64,000 bases of DNA, from the NCBI GenBank assembly GCA_038523965.1, contig JBCBIX010000001.1, forward strand, positions 1 through 64,000, read 5' to 3'. The notes below the pieces were generated by a model. It saw only the letters and a program-made list of their open reading frames with translations. It did no database searches and was not told the origin of the DNA. Below, piece by piece: positions 51,271 to 59,255 of the stretch; the stretch's first letter is position 1; every line of letters begins with the position of its first letter. Source of the DNA: JAJRXG01 sp038523965 (GTDB lineage: Bacteria; Bacteroidota; Bacteroidia; Chitinophagales; Saprospiraceae). The translations under genes were made by a program, and so were the position numbers.

Positions 51271-51394
51271 CAAAAGTGCTCGCAGCGCTACAAATCTTAA
51301 AAAATGATTACCGATCTACCTGCAAAGAGGTCGAAAAAGTGTCGATTTTATCACAACGGACACTTTCTGAATGATTTTTGACTGAATTGGCGGC

Positions 51395-52108
51395 TTACAG
51401 CAATGCCTTGTACATGCCGATGACATTACCTATCCCGTAATACAAGGCATCGGTAACCAGGGCGTGTCCGATGGATACCTCAAGGACTCCCTCGACATGC
51501 TCGGAGAAGTACTTCAGATTCGTGAGATTCAAGTCATGACCAGCATTCAAACCAAGTCCCAATTCAGCTGCTCTACGACCACACTCTGTATAAGACTGTA
51601 TGGCCTTATGGGGATCCAATGGGTATTCATTGGCATAGGTGCCGGTATATAATTCGACTCTATCTGTCCCAGTATCTCGAGCACGGGAGAGTTGATCGCT
51701 ATTTGGATCGACAAAAAGTGAGACCCGTATGCTTCGCTCTTGAAGGCGACCAACTACCTCTGACAGAAAATCTTTAGACTTCACTAAGTCCCAACCCTCG
51801 CTACTGGTCAATACACCAGGTGGATCAGGTACAAGCGTGCATTGATGAGGTTGATGCTCGAGGACCATCTCAAGAAAAGTTTCTGATGGATATCCTTCGA
51901 TATTCAACTCGGTAGTGACTACCTCCTTCAGGATAGGAATGTCATCATATCGAACATGGCGCTGGTCAGGCCTCGGGTGCACAGTGATACCCTCAGCGCC
52001 GAACCTCTCACAGTCCATGGCGAATTGACGCAGATCAGGTAGATTACTTCCTCTGCTGTTGCGGATCAGAGCGACCTTATTGATGTTTACGCTAAGTTTG
52101 GTGGCCAT
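51395..52108 (-). CDS. pdxJ: Pyridoxine 5'-phosphate synthase
   Basis: 237 residues. It condenses 3-amino-2-oxopropyl phosphate with 1-deoxy-xylulose 5-phosphate to pyridoxine 5'-phosphate. Matches the PdxJ TIM barrel: L-S-V-N-I-N-K-V-A, G-I-T-V-H-P-R-P-D-Q-R-H, N-I-E-G-Y-P, L-V-P-D-P-P, V-S-L-F-V-D-P, E-L-Y-T-G-T, and G-L-N-A-G-H-D-L-N. No pdxA or other PLP genes adjoin; its gene lies divergent from the CPBP protease. Confidence 0.97.
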   Translation of the reverse strand: MATKLSVNINKVALIRNSRGSNLPDLRQFAMDCERFGAEGITVHPRPDQRHVRYDDIPILKEVVTTELNIEGYPSETFLEMVLEHQPHQCTLVPDPPGVLTSSEGWDLVKSKDFLSEVVGRLQERSIRVSLFVDPNSDQLSRARDTGTDRVELYTGTYANEYPLDPHKAIQSYTECGRRAAELGLGLNAGHDLNLTNLKYFSEHVEGVLEVSIGHALVTDALYYGIGNVIGMYKALL

Positions 52109-52131
52109 AGTTTATATCCCTCAGAGACATT

Positions 52132-53010
52132 TTGGATAAGCAAGATACGTGGAAGTCGATTGCAGCATTGATCATGATAATCATGGTTTCCGGGTTCATG
52201 GGCAGCATAATTTCGATAGCACTTTGGGCAGCTAATGGTATTTCGATAGACATGGTGCAATCGGATGTTGCCTTATCCTATGCGCAGCGGATGTACCTCA
52301 GACTCGGATTGATCATCAATCACGCTTCGATGTTTCTGATTCCAGGTCTTTTGCTCGGCTTTTTCTTTCACCGAGGAAAGTTTCGGCAGTTCATTGGGGC
52401 AGATCTTATAGGATATACCAAGCAATATCTGTTTTGGGGATTGGCCATTATCGTTGCATATCCGTTGATCGGTGGACTGACTCAGTGGACAATGTCGCTA
52501 CCTCTCCCCGATTGGTTAGTTTCTTCTCAGGACCAATCCATGGCAATGCTCTCAAACACACTTGTCATGGATACTCCGATCGAGCTGATTAGCAACCTGC
52601 TTCTGGTAGGAGTCATGGCAGCCGTGGGTGAGGAACTAATCTTTCGCGGTATCCTTCAGAAGAAACTTTCTCATCAATGGTCTAATCCACATTTAGCTGT
52701 GATAATATCCTCTGTTGTATTTGCTGGGATTCATATGCAGGCAGAGAGATTTCCTGCTCTATTTGTCCTTGGAGTACTCCTGGGATACTCCTATCACTAC
52801 ACTCGTTCGATATGGGTGCCAATCATATTGCATTTGCTCAATAATAGCATTCAGGTTCTGGCTGTATATGCAAGTCCAGAAGAGGTCTTAGACCTCTCCG
52901 AAGTGCCCAGCATTCAGTGGTACGAGGCAGTGATCTCATTATGTCTAACTTTGGGGCTTGCCTACGCGGCATCACTAATGCCCTCACGAGTAGATGAGCT
53001 CAGACCTTAG
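52132..53010 (+). CDS. CPBP family intramembrane metalloprotease
   Basis: 292 residues with about eight membrane helices. CPBP (Abi/CAAX prenyl protease-like) motifs: E-E-L-I-F-R-G with Glu167-Glu168 and Arg172, F-A-G-I-H-M, and a final L-H-L-L-N-N. The start is TTG 52132; the nearest in-frame ATG is about 13 codons further and would shorten the first helix, so TTG is preferred. The family cleaves within membranes; targets unknown. It overlaps cdsA by 17 bp. Confidence 0.88.
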   Translation: MDKQDTWKSIAALIMIIMVSGFMGSIISIALWAANGISIDMVQSDVALSYAQRMYLRLGLIINHASMFLIPGLLLGFFFHRGKFRQFIGADLIGYTKQYLFWGLAIIVAYPLIGGLTQWTMSLPLPDWLVSSQDQSMAMLSNTLVMDTPIELISNLLLVGVMAAVGEELIFRGILQKKLSHQWSNPHLAVIISSVVFAGIHMQAERFPALFVLGVLLGYSYHYTRSIWVPIILHLLNNSIQVLAVYASPEEVLDLSEVPSIQWYEAVISLCLTLGLAYAASLMPSRVDELRP

Positions 53011-53797
53011 GAGGCGGATTCCTGCCGCCGTATTATATGTAATCTCTATCGGAGTTTGTTTTCTCTTGAATTCTGTTTCGGCGATTGTCCTGCTATGGAT
53101 TTTTTTCGCCTTTTGCCTTTTTGAATACCTATCCGTAGAGTTTGGTGAACATCCTGTGATGATCGTGCTGCTTACTGTTGCATCACATGGCATCGTCTCA
53201 CTGGGCATCACTGGACAGCTCCCACCTCCCTATCTCTTGATCCTGTGTTCATGTGTAGTCGGAGGTCTATTATGGAATGCCCTTCATCTCATCAACACAA
53301 AACGAGCTGGAATCCTGAATATGCCTCGCACCTTAGCTACACTGTTTTATTTGACACTACCGTTTCTCATAGTGATTACGATGTGTCACGAGCAACCTGA
53401 GTTTTTGACCATCGTGCTGGGTACCTTCATCATTATCTGGCTGAATGATGCAGGGGCCTATTTTGTCGGCCGAGCCTATGGCAAGCATAAAATTTTTCCA
53501 AGTGTGTCCCCAGGTAAGACTTGGGAGGGTTTCTGGGGGGGAATGATCGTCGGTATCATCGTGAGTATCGCTGTGGCAAGGGTATTCGGGGCTATGAATT
53601 ACCCACACTGGATGCTACTCGCATGTGTCCTGGCCATCACAGGTATACTCGGCGACCTGACCGAATCGAGCTGGAAGCGACATCACGAAATCAAAGACAG
53701 TAGCCAACTGTTTCCTGGTCATGGAGGGTTTTTAGATCGGTTGGACAGCTTTATCTACTCCATTCCATTCGTTGCCCTGATCTACTTGGTGTCATAG
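52994..53797 (+). CDS. cdsA: Phosphatidate cytidylyltransferase
   Basis: 267 residues, about seven membrane helices. It makes CDP-diacylglycerol from phosphatidic acid and CTP, the entry to all phospholipids. The CDS signature S-P-G-K-T-W-E-G-F-W-G-G and the terminal G-D-L-T-E-S-S-W-K-R-H-H-E-I-K-D-S...P-G-H-G-G-F-L-D-R-L-D-S are intact. Overlap with the CPBP gene shows co-transcription; this pairing is common in Bacteroidota. Confidence 0.96.
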   Translation: MSSDLRRRIPAAVLYVISIGVCFLLNSVSAIVLLWIFFAFCLFEYLSVEFGEHPVMIVLLTVASHGIVSLGITGQLPPPYLLILCSCVVGGLLWNALHLINTKRAGILNMPRTLATLFYLTLPFLIVITMCHEQPEFLTIVLGTFIIIWLNDAGAYFVGRAYGKHKIFPSVSPGKTWEGFWGGMIVGIIVSIAVARVFGAMNYPHWMLLACVLAITGILGDLTESSWKRHHEIKDSSQLFPGHGGFLDRLDSFIYSIPFVALIYLVS

Positions 53798-54601
53798 CTG
53801 AAGGAGTTCATCCATTAATCGCTGTGTCTGTGGCAAAGGATCGATACCGTACTCTTCATCCAGGATCATCTGACATTGGCGATACGTTTTGATTGCCGCA
53901 GGGCGATTACCACGTCGGATAAACGATCGGATCATCAGGCGATATGCGTCCTCCCAGCTATGATCGATTTCGAGTGCTCGCTGGCACAGTCTTATGGTTT
54001 CTTGAGGGCTGGAGTCAAGTGTTAACTCTGCCAGAGATATGTATGCTCCCAAGATTAAGATTTGTATTCGTTCGCGCTCTTCGCTGCTCCAGTCATCATA
54101 GACCCTATTAGGCAGATACAGACCCTTATGGTATGATAATGCCTCTCGATAGGCCTCGATGGCCAGGTCATGATCTTCCTGTAATGCCTGATTACCAAGG
54201 GAGACGAGCATCTCGATTATCTCCACATCGATCGTGATTAGTGATAACGCTAACTGATAGGTACTACCCTGTCGGATGATATACTTGGCATCACTACGGC
54301 TTTTTCGGTTTGGTTCGAGGGCCTTGTTAATACCATGCATAGCAACCTTAAAATCTCGATCACCACCTGCCTGGTCGACATCCTCCCAGATGCGGCTGAT
54401 GATCTGTTCCTTGTGAAGGGCATTGCGATGTCTCACCGTGATCAGGTACTGGAGCAACTGAAGGGTTTTGTCTCTTCCCCATGACTTGGCATCGATTTGA
54501 TCACCGTCTCGTACTACTACGAATCCCCCAAGCGTACGGATATGTAGTGGTGCAGATCGGGCCTTTTCGAGAAGATCTGTGAACTGTTGCTGAAATGTCA
54601 C
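53792..54601 (-). CDS. SARP-type transcriptional regulator (winged helix + BTAD)
   Basis: 269 residues. An N-terminal OmpR-like winged helix (L-H-I-R-T-L-G-G-F-V-V, W-G-R-D-K-T-L-Q-L-L-Q-Y-L, D-V-D-Q-A-G-G-D-R-D-F-K-V-A-M) is followed by a bacterial transcriptional activator (BTAD) TPR-like domain (D-S-S-P-Q-E-T-I-R-L-C-Q-R-A-L-E-I-D-H-S-W). This is the SARP/AfsR N-terminal architecture, mostly known in Actinobacteria and Chloroflexi but also in Bacteroidota. It converges with cdsA (6-bp overlap) and follows the coiled-coil gene by 3 bp. Confidence 0.87.
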   Translation of the reverse strand: MTFQQQFTDLLEKARSAPLHIRTLGGFVVVRDGDQIDAKSWGRDKTLQLLQYLITVRHRNALHKEQIISRIWEDVDQAGGDRDFKVAMHGINKALEPNRKSRSDAKYIIRQGSTYQLALSLITIDVEIIEMLVSLGNQALQEDHDLAIEAYREALSYHKGLYLPNRVYDDWSSEERERIQILILGAYISLAELTLDSSPQETIRLCQRALEIDHSWEDAYRLMIRSFIRRGNRPAAIKTYRQCQMILDEEYGIDPLPQTQRLMDELLQL

Positions 54602-54604
54602 TTC

Positions 54605-55117
54605 TTATTTGTCAACTCGATTGGAGATCTCATCTACCTTCTCTCCAAGTTGCTTCACTTGCACTGATAATGACTCCACAGCGGAAAGAACCTGCTCAAG
54701 ATCTGTCTTCGTGGCTGTTCTCCATTTTCGCGTGTCCTTGTCAAGTTTATGCCCTAACTCATCACCAACTTGACTAAGCTGATCTTGGATCTGTGCTACC
54801 TGTTTCTTTGGATCCTTGATCGTATCCAAAACCAACTTGGGAGCGGAAGCAGAGAGTCTCTTCCAGATATCCAGACTCTTGTTGAGTATTCCGTCCTGCT
54901 CTTCTGGACTTTTATCCTCTACTGATCTCATCGTCATAATGGACAGCTTGTCCTGCATGAAGGAAATAACGTCTGAAAAGTCAGTGAAACTGGCCTGGTC
55001 ATCACCTTGTACATGAGAGATCTTACCTCTCCACTGCACATCTGACGAGCCATCACCATCATCAAAAAGCTGTTGGGTAAATCGAACCAAAAATGAAGTG
55101 GTCTGCGGAGTAGGCAT
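54605..55117 (-). CDS. Coiled-coil protein paired with the SARP regulator
   Basis: 170 residues, no signal peptide. The N-terminal part (S-F-L-V-R-F...W-R-G-K-I-S-H-V-Q...F-T-D-F, about 8-45) resembles a small domain I have seen next to SARP-like regulators in Chloroflexi, though I cannot verify this; the rest (about 95-170) is a coiled coil (Q-I-Q-D-Q-L-S-Q-V-G-D-E-L, V-Q-L... -type heptads). Its stop is 3 bp from the regulator's start, so co-expression is likely. It may modulate or localise that regulator; function not known. Confidence 0.6.
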   Translation of the reverse strand: MPTPQTTSFLVRFTQQLFDDGDGSSDVQWRGKISHVQGDDQASFTDFSDVISFMQDKLSIMTMRSVEDKSPEEQDGILNKSLDIWKRLSASAPKLVLDTIKDPKKQVAQIQDQLSQVGDELGHKLDKDTRKWRTATKTDLEQVLSAVESLSVQVKQLGEKVDEISNRVDK

Positions 55118-55225
55118 AAGGGCATCGATTTTGACTACCTCAAGATAGCTGCTCTCACTGTGTTATAGCGGTGCAGATCTAAAGCTCCTCTTAGAAAGAA
55201 TAAAGCTCAATCCTCCTTGTGGGGA

Positions 55226-55795
55226 CTAACTCTCCTGGGGCGTCCAGTTGAAGTCAAGCTTTTTATAATCTGAAATCTCAGCGCCATCTGGGAAGGATAT
55301 GCTCCGCATCACCTCCAAGCGGCTGCGTAATTCCAATCGTCGCAAAAAGTATCTGTCCCCCTGCTTGACTGGCTCGATGTAAATCTGAATACCTAATCGA
55401 TCGCGGGGATCCAGCCATGCGAAGTCAAATCCCGTCGCATCTTTCGCGGCCCCTGTTTCATCATGTACATCCCTGAATTCCCAATCGTCGCGTCCACCTA
55501 TACCTGTGCTGTACATACCGATCATAGAATTGAAGTACTCATAGTCCAGCTGCTCGGAATCTACTAACTGCTTAAAGATGGGCCGATCGCGATTGGTCTT
55601 GATCGCCTTAAGAACAATATCCGCAAACTCCTTTGGTGTCTGTGCCGCCTCAAAAGGAAGATCCTTGATCTCTACATCTACTACAGTGGCACTGCCCTCC
55701 TCTGACTTATTGGTACATGAAGCCATCAGTCCAATAACAGCTGTGAGCAAGATTAGTCTTAGCATGAATTTGATTTCGAATGAGCGTGCAAACAT
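55226..55795 (-). CDS. Lipoprotein of unknown function
   Basis: 189 residues from ATG 55795 (M-F-A-R-S-F-E-I-K-F); ATG 55765 is an alternative directly before the signal. Lipobox L-M-A-S-C. The body is a mixed alpha/beta domain (A-Q-T-P-K-E-F-A-D-I-V-L-K-A-I, R-Y-F-L-R-R-L-E-L-R-S-R-L-E). I recognise no family. An inverted repeat lies upstream at 55876. It stands between the patatin gene and the coiled-coil gene, on the same strand. Confidence 0.65.
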   Translation of the reverse strand: MFARSFEIKFMLRLILLTAVIGLMASCTNKSEEGSATVVDVEIKDLPFEAAQTPKEFADIVLKAIKTNRDRPIFKQLVDSEQLDYEYFNSMIGMYSTGIGGRDDWEFRDVHDETGAAKDATGFDFAWLDPRDRLGIQIYIEPVKQGDRYFLRRLELRSRLEVMRSISFPDGAEISDYKKLDFNWTPQES

Positions 55796-55875
55796 GGTTA
55801 TTAAAATTGGTGTGGTCAACAGATTATTGGGTCGTAAACAGTCGCAATTGTGACGGCTATCCCACCAAAAGATCA

Positions 55876-55892
55876 CTTAACAAGGAGTTAAA
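55876..55892. repeat. Inverted repeat TTAAC-N5-GTTAA (copy 2)
   Basis: C-T-T-A-A-C, spacer A-A-G-G-A, G-T-T-A-A-A, located 7 bp after the patatin gene and about 90 bp upstream of the lipoprotein start. Matches copy 1 at 51254 in core and spacing. Confidence 0.45.
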
Positions 55893-55898
55893 CTCACA

Positions 55899-58103
55899 TT
55901 AGAAAAATGTGTACCCGATCGTGAAGTTGGTATGCCAAGTGCGTGTGTAGGAGTTCCTCCCGTAGCCAAATTGAATCGGCCCCAATGGAGTAGCCACCGC
56001 AACTACAGTACCGAAAGATCCAAAATCGATGACCTCATCGCCTGACCTTCGATTAGTCTGAAACGCCCTTCTTCCTGATAGGAAGTCATATCTGAAACTA
56101 AGATATGTTGATGACCATAAGCTAAATCGTAGCTCGCTACCGATCTGAACATATTGATCAAAATGAAGCTGATGATTCGTTAATCCAAGCATGGTGACGC
56201 TGCCCAGATCACGACCCTCGAGGCCACCCACTCTATAGTTGTCGACTAAGCTTCGACTACTCTTGTATCCACCTGCCGCTCTCGTGATCAGTGTAAAAGC
56301 CGCAGATGGTGTGTAGTAGGCCGTTCCTTTGAACTGAGCGCTGAGATAATTTTGGTCTTCAGGGATCAGAACAACATCGTCAGTCCGAGGGGCTCCGATA
56401 CCCTTGGTCATCAAATCATAGCTGATATCGGCTTTAGCCGAAATTCCAGTTGTCGGAAACTGAAGTACATCTATGGTGGAATAAGCTGCATCCACACCCA
56501 CATTTAGGTCAATTCGATCATACCCACTAAAAGAGGACGCACCATCTGCTACTTGGTCAAGAATGTGATTCTGAATACCAACATATCCACGAGTGATGAC
56601 GGAATTGTTTGGTTCATAGCCAATGGCAACTTGACCGTGGATCTTAGTCTCATTAAACTTAGCATCTAACTCTTCTCGATTAAAAAGTTCCTGCTCGTAT
56701 CGATGCGCCTGAACCATAGCGGAAAACAGAAAATTCTTTCGATCACCTAATCGATATTGGTAATCCAGCTTGGCGCCGTACAGCTCACTCAGTCTAAAGG
56801 TCGAGTAGAGCACAGAAGGTGAGCTCAGCTTATTGCGTAACTCATTAGTTACAACTACGGACGTCTTCGAAGATGGAAGGTAGTTAGCTGCAAACGAAAA
56901 TGTATTGACGGATCGAGGTCGTGCATAGAGGTCCAAGATCCGACGACCTCGGGCATCATTTCGAAAGCCATAGTTGACGTTGTCAAAATGTTTTGTGCCA
57001 AAGATCCGGTTGACCCCTGCCTCAATGTCGTCATACGTAGTCGACCCAGTGCGGGCATAACCGTATTTGAATTTGGCCAATGCATCAAAAGGAGGCTCGA
57101 CATAGGGAAGTCGAGTCTGCGAAACCACAGCTGCAGCGGGAAGTCTCAATCTATCAGCAGGACTTCTTGTGGCTTGTTCCAGAGATAAAATGCTGCTCCA
57201 ATCAACTTTTGAGGCTGCTTGGTATCCTTCACGGACCAAATCGTCGTAAAGATCGAATCCAAAGGATGGTAACTCCTTGACATCGGGTTCGATCAAGACA
57301 TCAACAGCGCGCTTTTGCTCCCGACTATCCAAGATACCCATCATAAACGCTGACTGATTGAGGATATCAATTAGAGAGATCAAGTTCTCTCGTTCCTCCA
57401 AAATCGATCCTACGTAGACGCCAATAACCACATCAGCGCCCATCTCGATTACCTCTTCGACTGGAAAATTTCTGATCAATCCTCCATCAACCAACATACG
57501 ATCATCGATGACAACAGGGCTAAACACAGAAGGAATCGACATACTGGCTCGCACCGCAGTCGCCAGATGACCATCTTTGAGTACCACAATCTCACCTGTC
57601 TCTATATCAACAGCAATACATCTAAACGGGTACGGTAGACTGTCAAAGTCAGTGATCGTGTTAGTGGCTCTAAACATCCGATTGAGCGTAAGATCCAACT
57701 CCTGACTGTTGAAAAATCCCTGAGGTAGTTTTAGCCCATCTTCTGTTAGTTCAAGTGTTAGCGCGTATCTATTGTGGTAGTCCTTCTCAACGGGAGCGAT
57801 ATCCCTGATATGTACTTGTGTCCTTAGCAGAGCACTCCAGTCCTGAGAGCTGGCCATATCCAGGATCTCCTGCGCCGACATCCCAGTGGCGTATAGACCA
57901 CCGATGATGCTACCCATGCTCGTACCTGTGATGTAGTCTACCTGGATATCGTGTTCCTCGAGATATTGCAAAACTCCGATGTGGGAGAGTCCATGAGCTG
58001 ATCCTCCGCTGAGTACTAATCCCACCTTTGGCGAGCTCTGCTGAGCACAGAGTACCACTCCTAATAAGAAGCTGGCGATGCTAAGCAGTGATCGAATCTT
58101 CAT
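55899..58103 (-). CDS. Patatin-like phospholipase with outer-membrane barrel
   Basis: 734 residues. Signal peptide, patatin domain about 26-300 with the dyad Ser62 in G-T-S-M-G and Asp in V-D-G-G-L-I-R-N-F-P, oxyanion loop L-S-G-G-S-A-H-G, then a POTRA-like segment and an Omp85-type beta-barrel (ending F-T-I-G-Y-T-F-F). The architecture equals the PlpD-like type V autotransporters, in which the barrel anchors or releases a lipase. Starts 3 bp after the aldo/keto reductase stop, so transcribed with it. Confidence 0.92.
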   Translation of the reverse strand: MKIRSLLSIASFLLGVVLCAQQSSPKVGLVLSGGSAHGLSHIGVLQYLEEHDIQVDYITGTSMGSIIGGLYATGMSAQEILDMASSQDWSALLRTQVHIRDIAPVEKDYHNRYALTLELTEDGLKLPQGFFNSQELDLTLNRMFRATNTITDFDSLPYPFRCIAVDIETGEIVVLKDGHLATAVRASMSIPSVFSPVVIDDRMLVDGGLIRNFPVEEVIEMGADVVIGVYVGSILEERENLISLIDILNQSAFMMGILDSREQKRAVDVLIEPDVKELPSFGFDLYDDLVREGYQAASKVDWSSILSLEQATRSPADRLRLPAAAVVSQTRLPYVEPPFDALAKFKYGYARTGSTTYDDIEAGVNRIFGTKHFDNVNYGFRNDARGRRILDLYARPRSVNTFSFAANYLPSSKTSVVVTNELRNKLSSPSVLYSTFRLSELYGAKLDYQYRLGDRKNFLFSAMVQAHRYEQELFNREELDAKFNETKIHGQVAIGYEPNNSVITRGYVGIQNHILDQVADGASSFSGYDRIDLNVGVDAAYSTIDVLQFPTTGISAKADISYDLMTKGIGAPRTDDVVLIPEDQNYLSAQFKGTAYYTPSAAFTLITRAAGGYKSSRSLVDNYRVGGLEGRDLGSVTMLGLTNHQLHFDQYVQIGSELRFSLWSSTYLSFRYDFLSGRRAFQTNRRSGDEVIDFGSFGTVVAVATPLGPIQFGYGRNSYTRTWHTNFTIGYTFF

Positions 58104-58106
58104 CTG

Positions 58107-59144
58107 TTAAGGAGCAGGATTTGGGATTTCTTCATGCACAGCTTCGATCTCATTAAGGCACTCTCGTGATAACTCTATGTCGATACTCGAGATATTCTCG
58201 GCCAGCTGAGACATGGTGGTAGCTCCGATGATGTTGCTTGTAAGGAATGGTTGCTGGTTCACAAAGGCAAGTGACATTTGTGCGAGAGACAAATCGTACT
58301 TCTCAGCTATGGTGAGATATTTTGCTGTGGCCGAATGACAGTTTGCACCGTTGTATCTGGACATTCGTTCATACTTATTGATGCGATCAGTAGGCTTGTC
58401 TGTTCCCTTGTGGTACTTACCACTCAATAGACCAAATGCCATCGGGCTATAGGCCAGAAGTCCAGCATCCTCACGGATCGACATCTCTGCCAAACCCACC
58501 TCGTACAGTCGATTCAAAAGACTGTATGGGTTCTGTACGCTAACCATACGAGGGAGTTCGTGCTTATCGGCAAGATGTAAATAGTGGCTGAGTCCCCAAG
58601 GCGTCTCGTTTGACAGGCCGACATATCGAATGTGACCAGCATCTACATGTTTTTGTAATGCTCTGAGTATCTCTAAGCAATAATCCTCCCACTGGCCGTC
58701 ATGGCGAGAATACCCCCGTTTACCAAAGAAGTTAGTCTTGCGCGATGGCCAATGCAACTGATACAAATCGATGTAGTCGGTCTGCAGCCTGTGTAGACTA
58801 CCCTCGATAGCCGCATCAAGTGTAGCCGGAGTAAAGTCGGAGTCCGTTCGGATGTGTTTCGTGAACTCTGCTGGTCCTGCGATCTTCGTCGCCAGAATGA
58901 AATCATCTCGACGTCCACGCTTTTTAATCCATGTTCCGATGATGCGTTCAGTACTTCCTTGTGTCTCGGGCTTCGGTGGTACGGAGTAAAGTTCTGCTGT
59001 GTCTATGAAGTTGACTCCTTGATCGAGGCTATAGTCCAGCTGTTCGTGACCTTCTTGCTCATCGTTCTGCTCGCCCATATTCATGGTCCCTAAACAGATT
59101 ACACTTACTTCCAGATCAGTGCGACCGAGTTTTCGATATTCCAT
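58107..59144 (-). CDS. Aldo/keto reductase (Tas-like)
   Basis: 345 residues. AKR TIM barrel: M-E-Y-R-K-L-G-R-T-D-L-E-V-S, catalytic D-T-A-E-L-Y (Asp, Tyr), Lys in A-T-K-I-A-G-P and His in L-H-W-P. The P-P-K-P-E-T-Q-G-S-T-E-R-I-I-G motif and long loop F-G-K-R-G-Y-S match the Tas subgroup. NADPH-dependent reduction of aldehydes or ketones; physiological substrate unknown. First gene of a two-gene unit with the patatin. Confidence 0.93.
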   Translation of the reverse strand: MEYRKLGRTDLEVSVICLGTMNMGEQNDEQEGHEQLDYSLDQGVNFIDTAELYSVPPKPETQGSTERIIGTWIKKRGRRDDFILATKIAGPAEFTKHIRTDSDFTPATLDAAIEGSLHRLQTDYIDLYQLHWPSRKTNFFGKRGYSRHDGQWEDYCLEILRALQKHVDAGHIRYVGLSNETPWGLSHYLHLADKHELPRMVSVQNPYSLLNRLYEVGLAEMSIREDAGLLAYSPMAFGLLSGKYHKGTDKPTDRINKYERMSRYNGANCHSATAKYLTIAEKYDLSLAQMSLAFVNQQPFLTSNIIGATTMSQLAENISSIDIELSRECLNEIEAVHEEIPNPAP

Positions 59145-59190
59145 TGATTTACCTTCTTGATGACACCTCTAATGTACATCTGCGCTACGC

Positions 59191-59227
59191 AAAAAAAAGG
59201 TGAGCTAATTTTCTTAGCTCACCTTTT
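59191..59227 (-). terminator. Terminator after the giant repeat-protein gene
   Basis: Stem A-A-A-A-G-G-T-G-A-G-C-T-A-A with T-T-A-G-C-T-C-A-C-C-T-T-T-T (59195-59227) and a T8 run on the minus strand. Only 28 bp after the stop of the 1,536-residue gene. Confidence 0.85.
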
Positions 59228-59255
59228 GATTCTGGGTCCTTAGATAGATAAAAGA

